The position numbers were made by a program, and so were the translations under genes. Positions 49,916-58,237 of a DNA stretch of 64,000 bases are shown one piece after another; position 1 is the stretch's first letter, and every line of letters starts with the position of its first letter. The stretch is from Sva-07 sp963710625 (lineage in GTDB: Bacteria; Actinomycetota; Acidimicrobiia; Acidimicrobiales; Ilumatobacteraceae), in the NCBI GenBank assembly GCA_963710625.1, contig CAVQBG010000028.1:1-64000 (forward strand), in the 5' to 3' direction. The notes under the pieces are model-generated. The model did no database searches, was not told the origin of the DNA, and saw only the letters and a program-made list of their open reading frames with translations.

Positions 49916-50656
49916 TCAGCGCAGATGGCGTCCGCAATGGGGCCACGGCCGCGCGCCGCGTTCGCTGTACAGGGCCTGCGCCATGGCGTCCTGGTCGACG
50001 GGCGCTGCGGCGGCGGGATCGGCACCGACCAGGCCGGGGGCGTGGCGCTCGGCGACCGAGTTCCAGGTCGACCGATCGAACTGGTATGCCCCGCGGTACT
50101 TCCCGGACGGGTTGGTGATCGAGTAGTCGCCACCCGCTTCGCACTGACGCAGGGCCGCCCACTGCTCGGCCGACGGACCGGGCGGGAGGGGCGCGATCGG
50201 CAGTCGATCGGTGGGCAGACCGGCGAAGTCGAGAGCGCTCCGGTGCGCCGAGAGCGTGGCGGCCGAGTACCAGCCGTCGGCGTCGATGCCGAGCACGGCC
50301 TGCAACACCTCGACATGCGGGCCGCGTTCGTCCCACGTGTATGTCTCGGTGATCACCCGGGTGGCGAGCTCGAGCGGCGACTCCGGCCGGTTCACCAGCT
50401 CGGGTTCGGCCTGGCGCGGAATCCCAGCATCACGGGCGGGGACCGACGGGACCGACGGGACCGACGGGACCGACGACACCGACGGGGCCGGCAAATCGAG
50501 TGCGCCGGCCGCCGGGACGGGTTCGTCGTCGAGCGCGCGGGCAACCAGCGGGGCGCCGCCGATCACGAGCGCCGCTGCGAGCACGGCGGCGGACCGTCGG
50601 ATGGCGAGGCGGTGTCGATGGATGGCAGAGCCGTGGTGGGGGGAAGAGGGGATCAT
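49916..50656 (-). CDS. Resuscitation-promoting-factor-like muralytic protein
   Basis: 246 residues. A basic N-terminus and hydrophobic stretch (RSAAVLAAALVIGGAPLVA) form an export signal, followed by a linker with repeated SVP units encoded by 9-base repeats around 50440-50470. The middle part VLQAVLGIDADGWYSAATLS looks like a peptidoglycan-binding helix set. The C-terminal Rpf domain has WAALRQCEAGGDYSITNPSG with the catalytic Glu and KYRGAYQFDRSTWNSV. It should cleave cell-wall glycan. AAGGAG precedes the ATG. Confidence 0.88.
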   Translation of the reverse strand: MIPSSPHHGSAIHRHRLAIRRSAAVLAAALVIGGAPLVARALDDEPVPAAGALDLPAPSVSSVPSVPSVPSVPARDAGIPRQAEPELVNRPESPLELATRVITETYTWDERGPHVEVLQAVLGIDADGWYSAATLSAHRSALDFAGLPTDRLPIAPLPPGPSAEQWAALRQCEAGGDYSITNPSGKYRGAYQFDRSTWNSVAERHAPGLVGADPAAAAPVDQDAMAQALYSERGARPWPHCGRHLR

Positions 50657-50889
50657 GACGCTCCTTGGGAGGCGCACCGGCGCATCGACACACGCGGGTT
50701 TCCGCGGTGGACACGAGTGCTGGTCGACTGCAATTGTTACGGACGCGTGACGAAAAGGGGTCAGCAGGGCCAGGGAGTCATCGGTCACACCCTTCCCCGC
50801 CGCCATGCTCGAGCCGAACGTCGGGACATTGGTCCGTTGCGGCCCATGACCGGACCGGTGAAGACTGGCCGAGCACGAAAGGGGTCCCC

Positions 50890-52953
50890 ATGCGGTCGAC
50901 CGAACAGATCAGGAACGTGGTACTCGTCGGCCACAACTCGAGTGGCAAGACGAGCCTCGCAGAGGCATTGCTCTTCCGCGCCGACGTGATCGCGCGACCG
51001 GGCGCAATCGAGAAGGGGTCCACGGTGATGGACCACGACCCCGAAGAACGCGAGCGTCAGCAGTCGATCTCGTTGTCGGTTGCGTCGTTCGACTGGAACG
51101 ATCACCGCATCAACCTCATCGACACCCCCGGCTACGCCGATTTCCGGGGCGAAGCACTGCTCGGCCTCGCCGCCGCCGACCTCGCCGTGTTCGTCATCGA
51201 CGGCGTCGCGGGTGTGCAGTCGCAGGACGTCGTGCTGTGGCGCCACGCCGCCGACATGGGCATCCCGCGGATCGTGTTCGTCAACAAGCTCGACCGTGAG
51301 CGCTCGTCGTTCGACCGCACCCTCGCCCAGGTGCGCGAGGTGTTCGGCTCGCACGCCGACCCCACCGAACTGCCGATCGGCGAGGAATCGAGCTTCCACG
51401 GCGTCACCGACGTGCTCACCCATCACGCGTTCGTGTACGACTCCGGCCGTGCCGAGCCGGCCGAGGTCCCCGCCGACCTCGCCGAGGTCGAACGAGCCGA
51501 ACACGAACACCTCGTCGAGGACGTGATCGAGCTCGACGACGACCTCCTCGAGCAGTACCTCTCCGGCGACGAGCCCTCCCCCGAGCAGCTCGAACGTCTC
51601 CTGCACGACGCGGTCGACCGCGCCCTCGCGTTCCCGGTGTTGTGTGGATCGGCGACCGCACCGATCGGCGCCGACCAGCTCGCCGACTTCATCTGCCGCG
51701 TCGGCCCGGCGCCCGGCGACGCCGGCCCCACGGTGGTCGAGGCCGCGGGCGGCACCGTCGAGATCGCACCCGAGCCCGACGGTCCGCCGCTGGTGCTCGT
51801 CTTCAAGACCACGATCGACGAGTTCCTCGGACAGATCTCGTTCCTCAAGGTGCTCTCCGGCACGATCCGCGCCGACGACGTGCTCGTCAACTCCCGGTCC
51901 GGGACCAAGGAACGCCTCCACAATCTGATCTCGATGACCGGTGGCTCCCAGACCCACGTCGACACGATCGGCGCCGGCGACATCGTCGCGGTCACCAAGC
52001 TCGCCGACACCCGCACCGGCGACACGCTCGCCCCCGACGGCACGCCGGTGACCGCCGTGCTCCCGGCATTGCCCCGGCCGGTGTACGGCGTGGCGATCGC
52101 CGCGGCGAAGCAGTCCGACGAGGACCGGCTCGCCACCACGCTGCACCGCCTCGTGATCGAGGACCCGACGCTCGCGGTCCACCACGAGGACTCGACCGGC
52201 CAGACCGTGCTCAGCGGCGGCGGCGAGACGCACGTCCGCGTGGCCCTGTCACGCATCGAGCGCGCCGGGGTCGAACTCGACGTCGACGACGTCCGCGTCG
52301 CCTACCGCGCCACCCTGGCGGCGCCGGTCGAGGTGGAGGGCAAGTACAAGAAGCAGAGCGGCGGCCACGGGCAGTTCGGTGTGGCGACCGTTCGCTTCGA
52401 ACCGCTTCCCGCCGGCGCGGGGTTCGAGTTCGTCAGCGAGGTGACCGGCGGCGTGATCCCGAAGAACCTCGTTCCGGCGGTGGGCGCCGGCGTCGAGGAG
52501 GCGATGGCCCGAGGCGGGCGCGACGGCTTCCCGATCGTCGACGTTCGTGCGGTGTGCACCGGCGGCAAGTACCACTCGGTCGACTCGTCGGAGATGAGCT
52601 TCAAGATGGCCGGCTCGCTGGCGCTGCGCGACGCGGTAGACCAAGTCGGCGTCGATGTGCTCGAACCGGTGAGCGAGATGATCGTCAAGGTGCCGGCCGT
52701 CCATCACGGCGACGTACTCGGCGACCTCAACTCACGGCGGGCACAGGTACTCGGCACCGAGACCGACGAGTCCGGTGTGACCACCGTACACGCGCTCGTC
52801 CCGACGGCGGAGATCCTGCGCTACGCGATCGACCTGCGTTCACTCAGCGGTGGCAGCGGCTCGTTCGGCATCGACCACCACGGCTACCAGCCGATCCCCG
52901 CCAACCTCGTCGACAGGGTCCGCCAAGCCGCCATCGCCGCCACCGACACCTGA
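50890..52953 (+). CDS. Elongation factor G paralogue (FusA2-like)
   Basis: 687 residues with EF-G domain order. G1 is VVLVGHNSSGKTSLAEAL, G3 NLIDTPGYADFRGE, G4 FVNKLDRE; domain II has TTIDEFLGQISFLKVLSGTI and domain IV KYKKQSGGHGQFGVATVRFE. The unusual G1 loop and several gaps set it apart from the housekeeping factor, and no ribosomal protein or EF-Tu gene is nearby, so it is a paralogue of the FusA2 kind. Its precise role is unsettled. AAAGGGG precedes the ATG. Confidence 0.9.
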   Translation: MRSTEQIRNVVLVGHNSSGKTSLAEALLFRADVIARPGAIEKGSTVMDHDPEERERQQSISLSVASFDWNDHRINLIDTPGYADFRGEALLGLAAADLAVFVIDGVAGVQSQDVVLWRHAADMGIPRIVFVNKLDRERSSFDRTLAQVREVFGSHADPTELPIGEESSFHGVTDVLTHHAFVYDSGRAEPAEVPADLAEVERAEHEHLVEDVIELDDDLLEQYLSGDEPSPEQLERLLHDAVDRALAFPVLCGSATAPIGADQLADFICRVGPAPGDAGPTVVEAAGGTVEIAPEPDGPPLVLVFKTTIDEFLGQISFLKVLSGTIRADDVLVNSRSGTKERLHNLISMTGGSQTHVDTIGAGDIVAVTKLADTRTGDTLAPDGTPVTAVLPALPRPVYGVAIAAAKQSDEDRLATTLHRLVIEDPTLAVHHEDSTGQTVLSGGGETHVRVALSRIERAGVELDVDDVRVAYRATLAAPVEVEGKYKKQSGGHGQFGVATVRFEPLPAGAGFEFVSEVTGGVIPKNLVPAVGAGVEEAMARGGRDGFPIVDVRAVCTGGKYHSVDSSEMSFKMAGSLALRDAVDQVGVDVLEPVSEMIVKVPAVHHGDVLGDLNSRRAQVLGTETDESGVTTVHALVPTAEILRYAIDLRSLSGGSGSFGIDHHGYQPIPANLVDRVRQAAIAATDT

Positions 52954-53006
52954 CGGCCGACCCCACCATCACCACGCCCACCCGCCCGCCCGCCCGACCA
53001 AACCAC

Positions 53007-53056
53007 GTTTGCGTCGAGGATTCGGTGACCCGTCGCACCCGAAACGCGACGCAAAC
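53007..53056. repeat. 50-bp intergenic palindrome, copy 2
   Basis: Begins GTTTGCGTCGAGGATTCGG and ends ACGCGACGCAAAC, with GGTGACCC facing CACCCGAA in the core. It is one of two nearly identical copies, 72 bases apart start to start, in the gap between the EF-G paralogue and acylphosphatase genes. Confidence 0.85.
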
Positions 53057-53078
53057 GGAAACCACCCGGCCCAACCAC

Positions 53079-53128
53079 GTTTGCGTCGAGGATTCGGTGA
53101 CCCGGCCCACCCGAAACGCGACGCAAAT
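53079..53128. repeat. 50-bp intergenic palindrome, copy 3
   Basis: Differs from copy 2 at only a few positions: GCCC for TCGC near the centre and a final GCAAAT in place of GCAAAC. It shares flanking bases (CCAACCAC) with copy 2, so the pair looks like a recent tandem duplication. Confidence 0.85.
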
Positions 53129-53161
53129 GGGGGGCGGGGAGGCGGGGGGACGAGTGGTGGG

Positions 53162-53437
53162 TCAGTACTCGATGCGGAACGTCCGTTCGGCGCGGAGAGG
53201 TTCGTCGGTGACGGCGATCCCCGTGACCTGCGCCCGAGGGGGACCGTGCCGACACCAGTCGAGGAACTGATCGACCACGTCGCGCGGCCCCTCGGCGACG
53301 ACCTCGACGGTCCGATCCGGTCGGTTGCGCACCCAGCCGCGCACGCCGAGCCGTTGCGCTTCGGCCTGGCATCTGTCACGGAAGAACACGCCTTGCACCC
53401 GACCCGAGACGATCGCGCGGCACCGCACCTCACTCAT
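53162..53437 (-). CDS. acyP: Acylphosphatase
   Basis: 91 residues, the usual family length. CRAIVSGRVQGVFFRDRCQA has the phosphate loop and catalytic Arg, and GVRGWVRNRPDRTVEVVAEG the catalytic Asn. The C-terminal AQVTGIAVTDEPLRAERTFR is typical. It hydrolyses acyl phosphates such as carbamoyl phosphate or acetyl phosphate. Its start lies just beyond a G-rich minus-strand tract and palindrome copy 4. Confidence 0.92.
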   Translation of the reverse strand: MSEVRCRAIVSGRVQGVFFRDRCQAEAQRLGVRGWVRNRPDRTVEVVAEGPRDVVDQFLDWCRHGPPRAQVTGIAVTDEPLRAERTFRIEY

Positions 53438-53461
53438 CGCCACCCAGTCTCGCAGCGCCAC

Positions 53462-53506
53462 AACCCACCCCACCCCACCTCACCCCACCTCACCTCACCC
53501 CACCCC
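53462..53506. repeat. CACCC/CACCT pentamer tract (G-rich on minus strand)
   Basis: Forty-five bases made of CCCCA/CCTCA-type pentamers; the minus strand reads runs of GGGGT and GAGGT. It lies 25 bases upstream of the acylphosphatase start on the minus strand and abuts palindrome copy 4. Four or more G-runs of three to four bases could form a G-quadruplex in the nascent strand. Confidence 0.7.
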
Positions 53507-53556
53507 GTTTGCGCTGCATTCTGCGTGACCCGTCCCACCCGAAGTGCGACGCAAAC
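53507..53556. repeat. 50-bp intergenic palindrome, copy 4
   Basis: Begins GTTTGCGCTGCATTCTGCG and ends GTGCGACGCAAAC, with GTGACCCG facing CCCACCCGAA. It sits between the acylphosphatase promoter tract and the end of the large wHTH/ATPase regulator gene. Confidence 0.85.
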
Positions 53557-53576
53557 GAGCGAGGGCGCGCGAGTGG

Positions 53577-56108
53577 TCAGGGGGTGAGGGCGAGGCGGGT
53601 GCGCTCGACCGTGGTGGCGACCGGGAGCACGGCGCCGGCGGCGCGACAGGCGGCGGCCTGATCGGCGCCGAGCTGCCGGTCGATCGACTCGCGCGTGTCC
53701 AGCACCAGGTCGCGCAGCGTCACCATCAGCGGCGGCGCCCCGACGGCGCTGTGTGCCTCGATCGAACCGAGCACCTCAGCGGCCACGGCGGGCTGGCCGA
53801 TCCGATCGAGTGCGATCACGCAGCGCATCAGGGTGTGCCACTGCTGCGCCCACTCGCCGGTGCGGTACCAGACGTCGACCTGCTCGGCGAGCTCCGCGCA
53901 GCCGGACTCGAGGTCGCCGTGCGACACCCGCAACGCACCGATCTCGGTCCGGGCGAACGCGCTCATCCACCGATTGCCGACCGAACGCGCAAGCCGGTCG
54001 CCGTGCGCGAAGGCACTCAGCGCATGCGCATCATCACCGTGGATCGAGAACCCCTCGGCCACCCACGAGCACGCCAGATCGGTGACGCCGCCAGTGCGTT
54101 CGGCCGCCCGGCGCGCCAACTGGCTGAGCCGGTGGCCCTCGTCGTAGTCGCCGCACGAGCTCGCCGCGACCGATGCCATGTAGTACGCGTGAGCGCGCCG
54201 CGAATCGTTTCCCGACCCCTCGGCCAGCTCGATCAAGTCGGCGTTCTCGGCGACCCCGCGGTCCAGTTCGTCGATCGCGTAGTACACGTTTGCCCGCACC
54301 CGCTCGGCCAGCCCGACCGGCTCCACACCGAGCGACTGCTCGGCCGCCTTGGCGTCGCCGGCCAGCTCCAACGACCGATCGAACTCGCCGCGACAGAACG
54401 CGCCGTACGCCCGCACGCTCAGCACCAGCGGGTACGCCGCGTGCTCGGACCCTCCCGGCATCTCCGACATCGCGTCGGCCCAGGTGAACACCTCGTAGTG
54501 GAGCGTGCGCATCCCGTACTCGCGCATCGCACACGCCAGGCCGAATGCCGTGTCGACGTCGCCGATCTCCACCGAGAACCGCTGCGCGGCGCGGAGGTCG
54601 GCGAACGACGCGTCGGCACGAGCCACCGCCGCTCCCTCGTCGGCCGAGTTCAGACCCGTCTCGATCGTCGCGGCCGCACCGGCGAACTGACGGGCGTGCG
54701 TGGAATAGAGGGCCACGCTGCGCTCGTCGTCGAGACGACTCCGGCCGTACTCCCGCAGCGTCTCGAGCATCTCGTAGCGCGTCCCGCCAGCGGGTGAACG
54801 CCTCACCGCCAGCATCGACCGCTCGGTGAGCCGCGTGAGGACGTCGAGCACGTCGTCGTCACCAGCGGAGATCGACTCAGCGGCGGCCAGATCGAACTGT
54901 CCGGCGAACACGGCCAGCGACGCGAAGACCCGCTTCTCGTCGTCGTCGAGCAGCTCGTACGACCATCCGATCGCGTCCTGCAACGTGCGATGACGGGGAT
55001 CGGCACCCCGCCGGATCCCCTTGAGGAGGCGGAAGCGCTCGTCGAGCCGACTGGCGATCTCGGTGACGTCGATCGCCCTCGCCCGCGATGCCGCCAGTTC
55101 CAGTGCGAGCGGGATGCCGTCGAGTCGCCGGCAGATCTCCACCACCGCCGGCGCGTTCTGCTCCGTCAGCTCGAAGCCCGGGTCGGCCGCCTGCGCCCGC
55201 TCGAGGAACAACGCCACCGCCGGGACGTTCGCCAGGTCGACGAACGGCGTCGCATCGAGGTCGTCGACCGACAGCGGCGCAACCGGACGCACGTGTTCGC
55301 CCATCACCGCCAACGGTTCGCGACTGGTGGCGACGATCGAGACGAGAGGCGCTGAGCGAAGGATCCGCTCCACCAGCTCGGCCACCGGCTCGACGAGGTG
55401 CTCGCAGTTGTCGAGCAGCAACAAGGTGTTGCGGCCGCGGAGCACGTCGACGATCGCATCCTCGATCGACAGGCCGAGGCCGGTGTTGACTCCGAGCACC
55501 CCGGCAACCGATGCGAACGCCGCATCACGATCGTCGACGGTGACCAACTCCACCACGAAGACGCCGTCGGTGTAGTGGGACGAGACCGCTCTGGCCAGCT
55601 CCAGCCCGAGCGAGGTCTTGCCGACACCGGCGCTCCCCACGAGCGTGATCAGCCGGCGCTCACCGAGTTCCTCGATCAACGCAGCCAGGAACTCGTCTCG
55701 GCCGATCAGCCGCTGCAGCGCGATCGGCAGGTCGTGCGACGGCTCGTCGACCGCAGTGTCTCCAGCGTCGACGCCGTCACGCGGGTCGGATCGCCCGTCG
55801 ACCACCCGGACCTCGGCCACGAACTCGTACCCCTTGCCGTGCACGGTGCGGATCACCGCCTGGCGGGTCCCGTCGTCACCGACCGCTCGACGCGCCGACT
55901 TCAGACGCGACGTGAGTGCGGACTCGCTGACGAAACGGTCACCCCAGATCTCGTCGAGCAGTTCCTCCTTGCGCACCACCTCGCCGCGGCGTTCGGCGAG
56001 GAACTGCAGGACGTCGAACACCTGTGGCTCGACCGGCACCTCGATGCCACGACGCCGCAGCACGACCCGGTCGAGGTCGAGTTCGCAGTCGTTGAATTCG
56101 ATGATCAT
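53577..56108 (-). CDS. wHTH/STAND-ATPase/TPR transcriptional regulator
   Basis: 843 residues. Residues 1-100 form an OmpR-type winged helix (VEPQVFDVLQFLAERRGEVV, KEELLDEIWGDRFVSESALT, VIRTVHGKGYEFVAEV). A STAND ATPase follows with P-loop GSAGVGKT (158-165), NTLLLLDNCEHLVEPVAELV and PAVVEICRRLDGIPLALELA; from about 470 onward lies a TPR-like array. This is the AfsR/PknK-like one-component plan lacking a BTAD segment. The target genes are unknown; the flavin monooxygenase and OsmC genes upstream on the same strand are candidates. Confidence 0.9.
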   Translation of the reverse strand: MIIEFNDCELDLDRVVLRRRGIEVPVEPQVFDVLQFLAERRGEVVRKEELLDEIWGDRFVSESALTSRLKSARRAVGDDGTRQAVIRTVHGKGYEFVAEVRVVDGRSDPRDGVDAGDTAVDEPSHDLPIALQRLIGRDEFLAALIEELGERRLITLVGSAGVGKTSLGLELARAVSSHYTDGVFVVELVTVDDRDAAFASVAGVLGVNTGLGLSIEDAIVDVLRGRNTLLLLDNCEHLVEPVAELVERILRSAPLVSIVATSREPLAVMGEHVRPVAPLSVDDLDATPFVDLANVPAVALFLERAQAADPGFELTEQNAPAVVEICRRLDGIPLALELAASRARAIDVTEIASRLDERFRLLKGIRRGADPRHRTLQDAIGWSYELLDDDEKRVFASLAVFAGQFDLAAAESISAGDDDVLDVLTRLTERSMLAVRRSPAGGTRYEMLETLREYGRSRLDDERSVALYSTHARQFAGAAATIETGLNSADEGAAVARADASFADLRAAQRFSVEIGDVDTAFGLACAMREYGMRTLHYEVFTWADAMSEMPGGSEHAAYPLVLSVRAYGAFCRGEFDRSLELAGDAKAAEQSLGVEPVGLAERVRANVYYAIDELDRGVAENADLIELAEGSGNDSRRAHAYYMASVAASSCGDYDEGHRLSQLARRAAERTGGVTDLACSWVAEGFSIHGDDAHALSAFAHGDRLARSVGNRWMSAFARTEIGALRVSHGDLESGCAELAEQVDVWYRTGEWAQQWHTLMRCVIALDRIGQPAVAAEVLGSIEAHSAVGAPPLMVTLRDLVLDTRESIDRQLGADQAAACRAAGAVLPVATTVERTRLALTP

Positions 56109-56198
56109 CCGCACGCCCCCCGCCGGCGAACGGTGCCCGTTCACCGACCTGTCACCCGAGCTTGCCACGTTCGAAGGTTCCGGCACGCCGCCGCCGGG

Positions 56199-57446
56199 TC
56201 ACACCCGGCTGGCAGTGGTGGCGAGATGGCCGACGAGATGCGTTGCGAGGTCGTCGGCGTCCGGCCCGACCCCGTCGAGGAAACTCGACTTGCGGCGGCG
56301 GAGGAACGGCAGCCCGAGCACATACATGCCCGGCACGGGAAGCACACCGCCGTCGTGCACGAGTCGCCCCTTCCGGTCGAGCAGCCGCGGATCGAGCCAC
56401 GGGTACCTCGGCCGGAACCCGGTGGCCCACAGGACAGTGCCGATCGGGCGGAGGTCGGCCTCCAGCACCGGCGGCCCCACCGCCGTAGGGGTAGGTCGCG
56501 ACAGCTCGCCGAGCTCGCCGTCGAGACCGTGGGCGGTGGCGTACTCGTCGCACAGGTCGAGCAGGCGACCCTGTTTCAGGTCGGCGGACGCGCACATGTT
56601 CGCGAACGATCCGGAGAACTGCGCCCGTTGCTCGCTGCACCCGACGAGACGGCCGACGAGGCGAGCCCCGTTTGCCGCCACGGCGTTGAGGTCGAGATCG
56701 CGGCGTTCCGGTGTGCCGACCAGCTGCAGCGACGGAAGCCGCCGGGCGCGGCCGATGTCGGGCACCTCGTCGTAGCGCTCGTCGAGGTAGCCGACGGCAT
56801 CCATCCACCAGTGGATGTCCATGCCCCGGTAGGTGCGGGGCAGGCGGACGTGGTCGCCCACGGCGAGCGTCACTTCGCGACCCGAACGGCTGAGTTCGTC
56901 GGCGATCTGCAGCCCGGACGCCGACGCACCGACGACCAGCACGCCGCCATCGGCGAGCTGATCGGGGGTGCGGTAGTGGATCGGCGACACGTGATCGAGG
57001 TGATCCGGCATGTCGTTCGCGATCGGTGGGACGTGCGGATCGCTGCAGGCACCCGTGGCGAGCACCACCGCCCGCGCCTGCCACTCTCCGTCGTCGGTCG
57101 CCACGACGTGCGCCGTGTCGGACGACTCGATGTTCGTCACGCTGGTGCCGTGCCGAACCGGCGAGTCGAACGAGCGCCGGTAGTCGTCGAGGTGAGCGGC
57201 AACCTCGGGCGCGGTCATGTAGCCGTCGGGGTCGTCGCCGCAGTAGGCCCAGCCGGGGAGCCGGCTCAGCCAGTTGGGCGTCAGCAACCGGAGTGAGTCC
57301 CAACGCTGCGTCCTCCACGAGTTCGCGGTCTCGCCGCGTTCGAGCACGACGTGATCGACGGATCGGCGGGTCAGGCAGTGGCTCATCGCCAGACCCGCCT
57401 GCCCGCCGCCGATCACGACGACATCGGTGGTTCGTGGTGCGTTCAT
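56199..57446 (-). CDS. Flavin-containing monooxygenase (CzcO-like)
   Basis: 415 residues. FAD site DVVVIGGGQAGLAMSHCLTR at the N-terminus, then WRTQRWDSLRLLTPNWLSRL and GYMTAPEVAAHLDDYRRSFD as in CzcO/TrkA-type flavoproteins, NADPH site VLVVGASASGLQIADELSRS, and VLWATGFRPRYPWLDPRLLD. Related to the flavoprotein at 23639-24820. A GGAG ribosome-binding site fits the ATG at 57446. It follows the OsmC gene by 43 bases on the same strand, suggesting co-transcription. Confidence 0.9.
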   Translation of the reverse strand: MNAPRTTDVVVIGGGQAGLAMSHCLTRRSVDHVVLERGETANSWRTQRWDSLRLLTPNWLSRLPGWAYCGDDPDGYMTAPEVAAHLDDYRRSFDSPVRHGTSVTNIESSDTAHVVATDDGEWQARAVVLATGACSDPHVPPIANDMPDHLDHVSPIHYRTPDQLADGGVLVVGASASGLQIADELSRSGREVTLAVGDHVRLPRTYRGMDIHWWMDAVGYLDERYDEVPDIGRARRLPSLQLVGTPERRDLDLNAVAANGARLVGRLVGCSEQRAQFSGSFANMCASADLKQGRLLDLCDEYATAHGLDGELGELSRPTPTAVGPPVLEADLRPIGTVLWATGFRPRYPWLDPRLLDRKGRLVHDGGVLPVPGMYVLGLPFLRRRKSSFLDGVGPDADDLATHLVGHLATTASRV

Positions 57447-57489
57447 GAGACTCACTCCGGTGGTCGCTGCCAGCCGATCGGTGGACCGA

Positions 57490-58065
57490 TCAGTTGACCG
57501 AGACGACGATCGACGTCGGGTTGGCGATCACGTCGAAGGATGCCGACCGCTTCTGCGACTGGGCGACGATGCCCTCGAGCTCGGCCTTGGTGGCGTCGGC
57601 GTCGATGTCGTAGTGCACCCGGATCCCGGAGAACCCGTTGCGGACGTCGCTGTCGATACCGAGGATCCCGGCGAGGTCCATCTCGGCCTCCACGGTTGCC
57701 TTGACCGAACGCAACTGGACGCCGCGGTGGGTGGCCACCGACGCAACGCCGGCGGTCAGGCAGCCGGCCAGGCCGATCAGCAGCATCTCCGGCGGGGTCG
57801 GGCCGTTGTCGGCGGAGGCGAAGAGCTCCGGGTGGTCGGTGTCGGCCGAGTACGGCTGGCGGTGCGTCTGCTCGCCGCCGGCGCCGCTGAACTTCTCGAC
57901 CGTCGTGCGGCTGTGGGTGCCGTTGACCCACTCGCAGTCGGCGCGCCACGTGAACTGAGCGAGCTCCGGCATCTCGGTCATGTGATCCCGGGCGCCGAGC
58001 AGAGCTTCGACGTTGACGCCGTTGTCGACGGCGGGGGTCTCGGTGCTGGTTTCGGTGATGGTCAT
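57490..58065 (-). CDS. OsmC-family protein lacking the second cysteine
   Basis: 191 residues of OsmC/Ohr fold. PPEMLLIGLAGCLTAGVASV carries the peroxidatic Cys on the central helix, with the Arg/Glu network plausible in WVNGTHSRTTVEKF. The second conserved Cys of Ohr peroxidases (in a CP-x-S motif) is absent: the matching segment reads DVIANPTSIVVSV. Classic Ohr chemistry is therefore unlikely. AGGAG precedes the ATG. It is divergent from the methyltransferase gene across the symmetric operator at 58161-58213. Confidence 0.85.
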   Translation of the reverse strand: MTITETSTETPAVDNGVNVEALLGARDHMTEMPELAQFTWRADCEWVNGTHSRTTVEKFSGAGGEQTHRQPYSADTDHPELFASADNGPTPPEMLLIGLAGCLTAGVASVATHRGVQLRSVKATVEAEMDLAGILGIDSDVRNGFSGIRVHYDIDADATKAELEGIVAQSQKRSASFDVIANPTSIVVSVN

Positions 58066-58160
58066 GGTGGTTGCTCCTTCATGTCCGGACGGGCTCGGTG
58101 TCCCGTGCGGAGGTTGGTGTGGTTGTCGATCACCACCGTGACGGAACGCCCGAGCCGATG

Positions 58161-58213
58161 CTTGGAGACGATGTGGAGATGACCGGAAGATGCATCTCCA
58201 TCCCTTCTCCAAG
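58161..58213. promoter_or_regulatory. Two-tier symmetric operator between osmC-like and methyltransferase genes
   Basis: Two nested inverted repeats share one exact centre at 58187: CTTGGAGA (58161-58168) with TCTCCAAG (58206-58213), and TGGAGATG (58174-58181) with CATCTCCA (58193-58200). Put differently, TGGAGA occurs twice 11 bases apart and then twice inverted. Spacing of one helical turn on each side suits a tetramer or two dimers on one DNA face. It lies in the divergent promoter gap, so it probably controls both genes. Confidence 0.7.
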
Positions 58214-58237
58214 ACCTGACGGGTGGGCGTCGTCACG

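Noticed and set aside
50440..50470. GGGACCGAC short tandem repeat as a regulatory element
   Set aside because: It lies in frame within the Rpf-like gene and encodes the Ser-Val-Pro linker, so a coding explanation suffices.
50657..50889. c-di-AMP (ydaO) riboswitch upstream of the Rpf-like gene
   Set aside because: Actinobacterial rpf genes often carry one, but I could not find its conserved elements here; only a small CGCGG-GTTT-CCGCG hairpin and an AAGGAG site are visible.
53007..53556. Possible CRISPR array from three close repeats
   Set aside because: The repeats are 50-bp palindromes at irregular distances, also dispersed 6-36 kb away, with no spacer-like uniform gaps and no cas genes.
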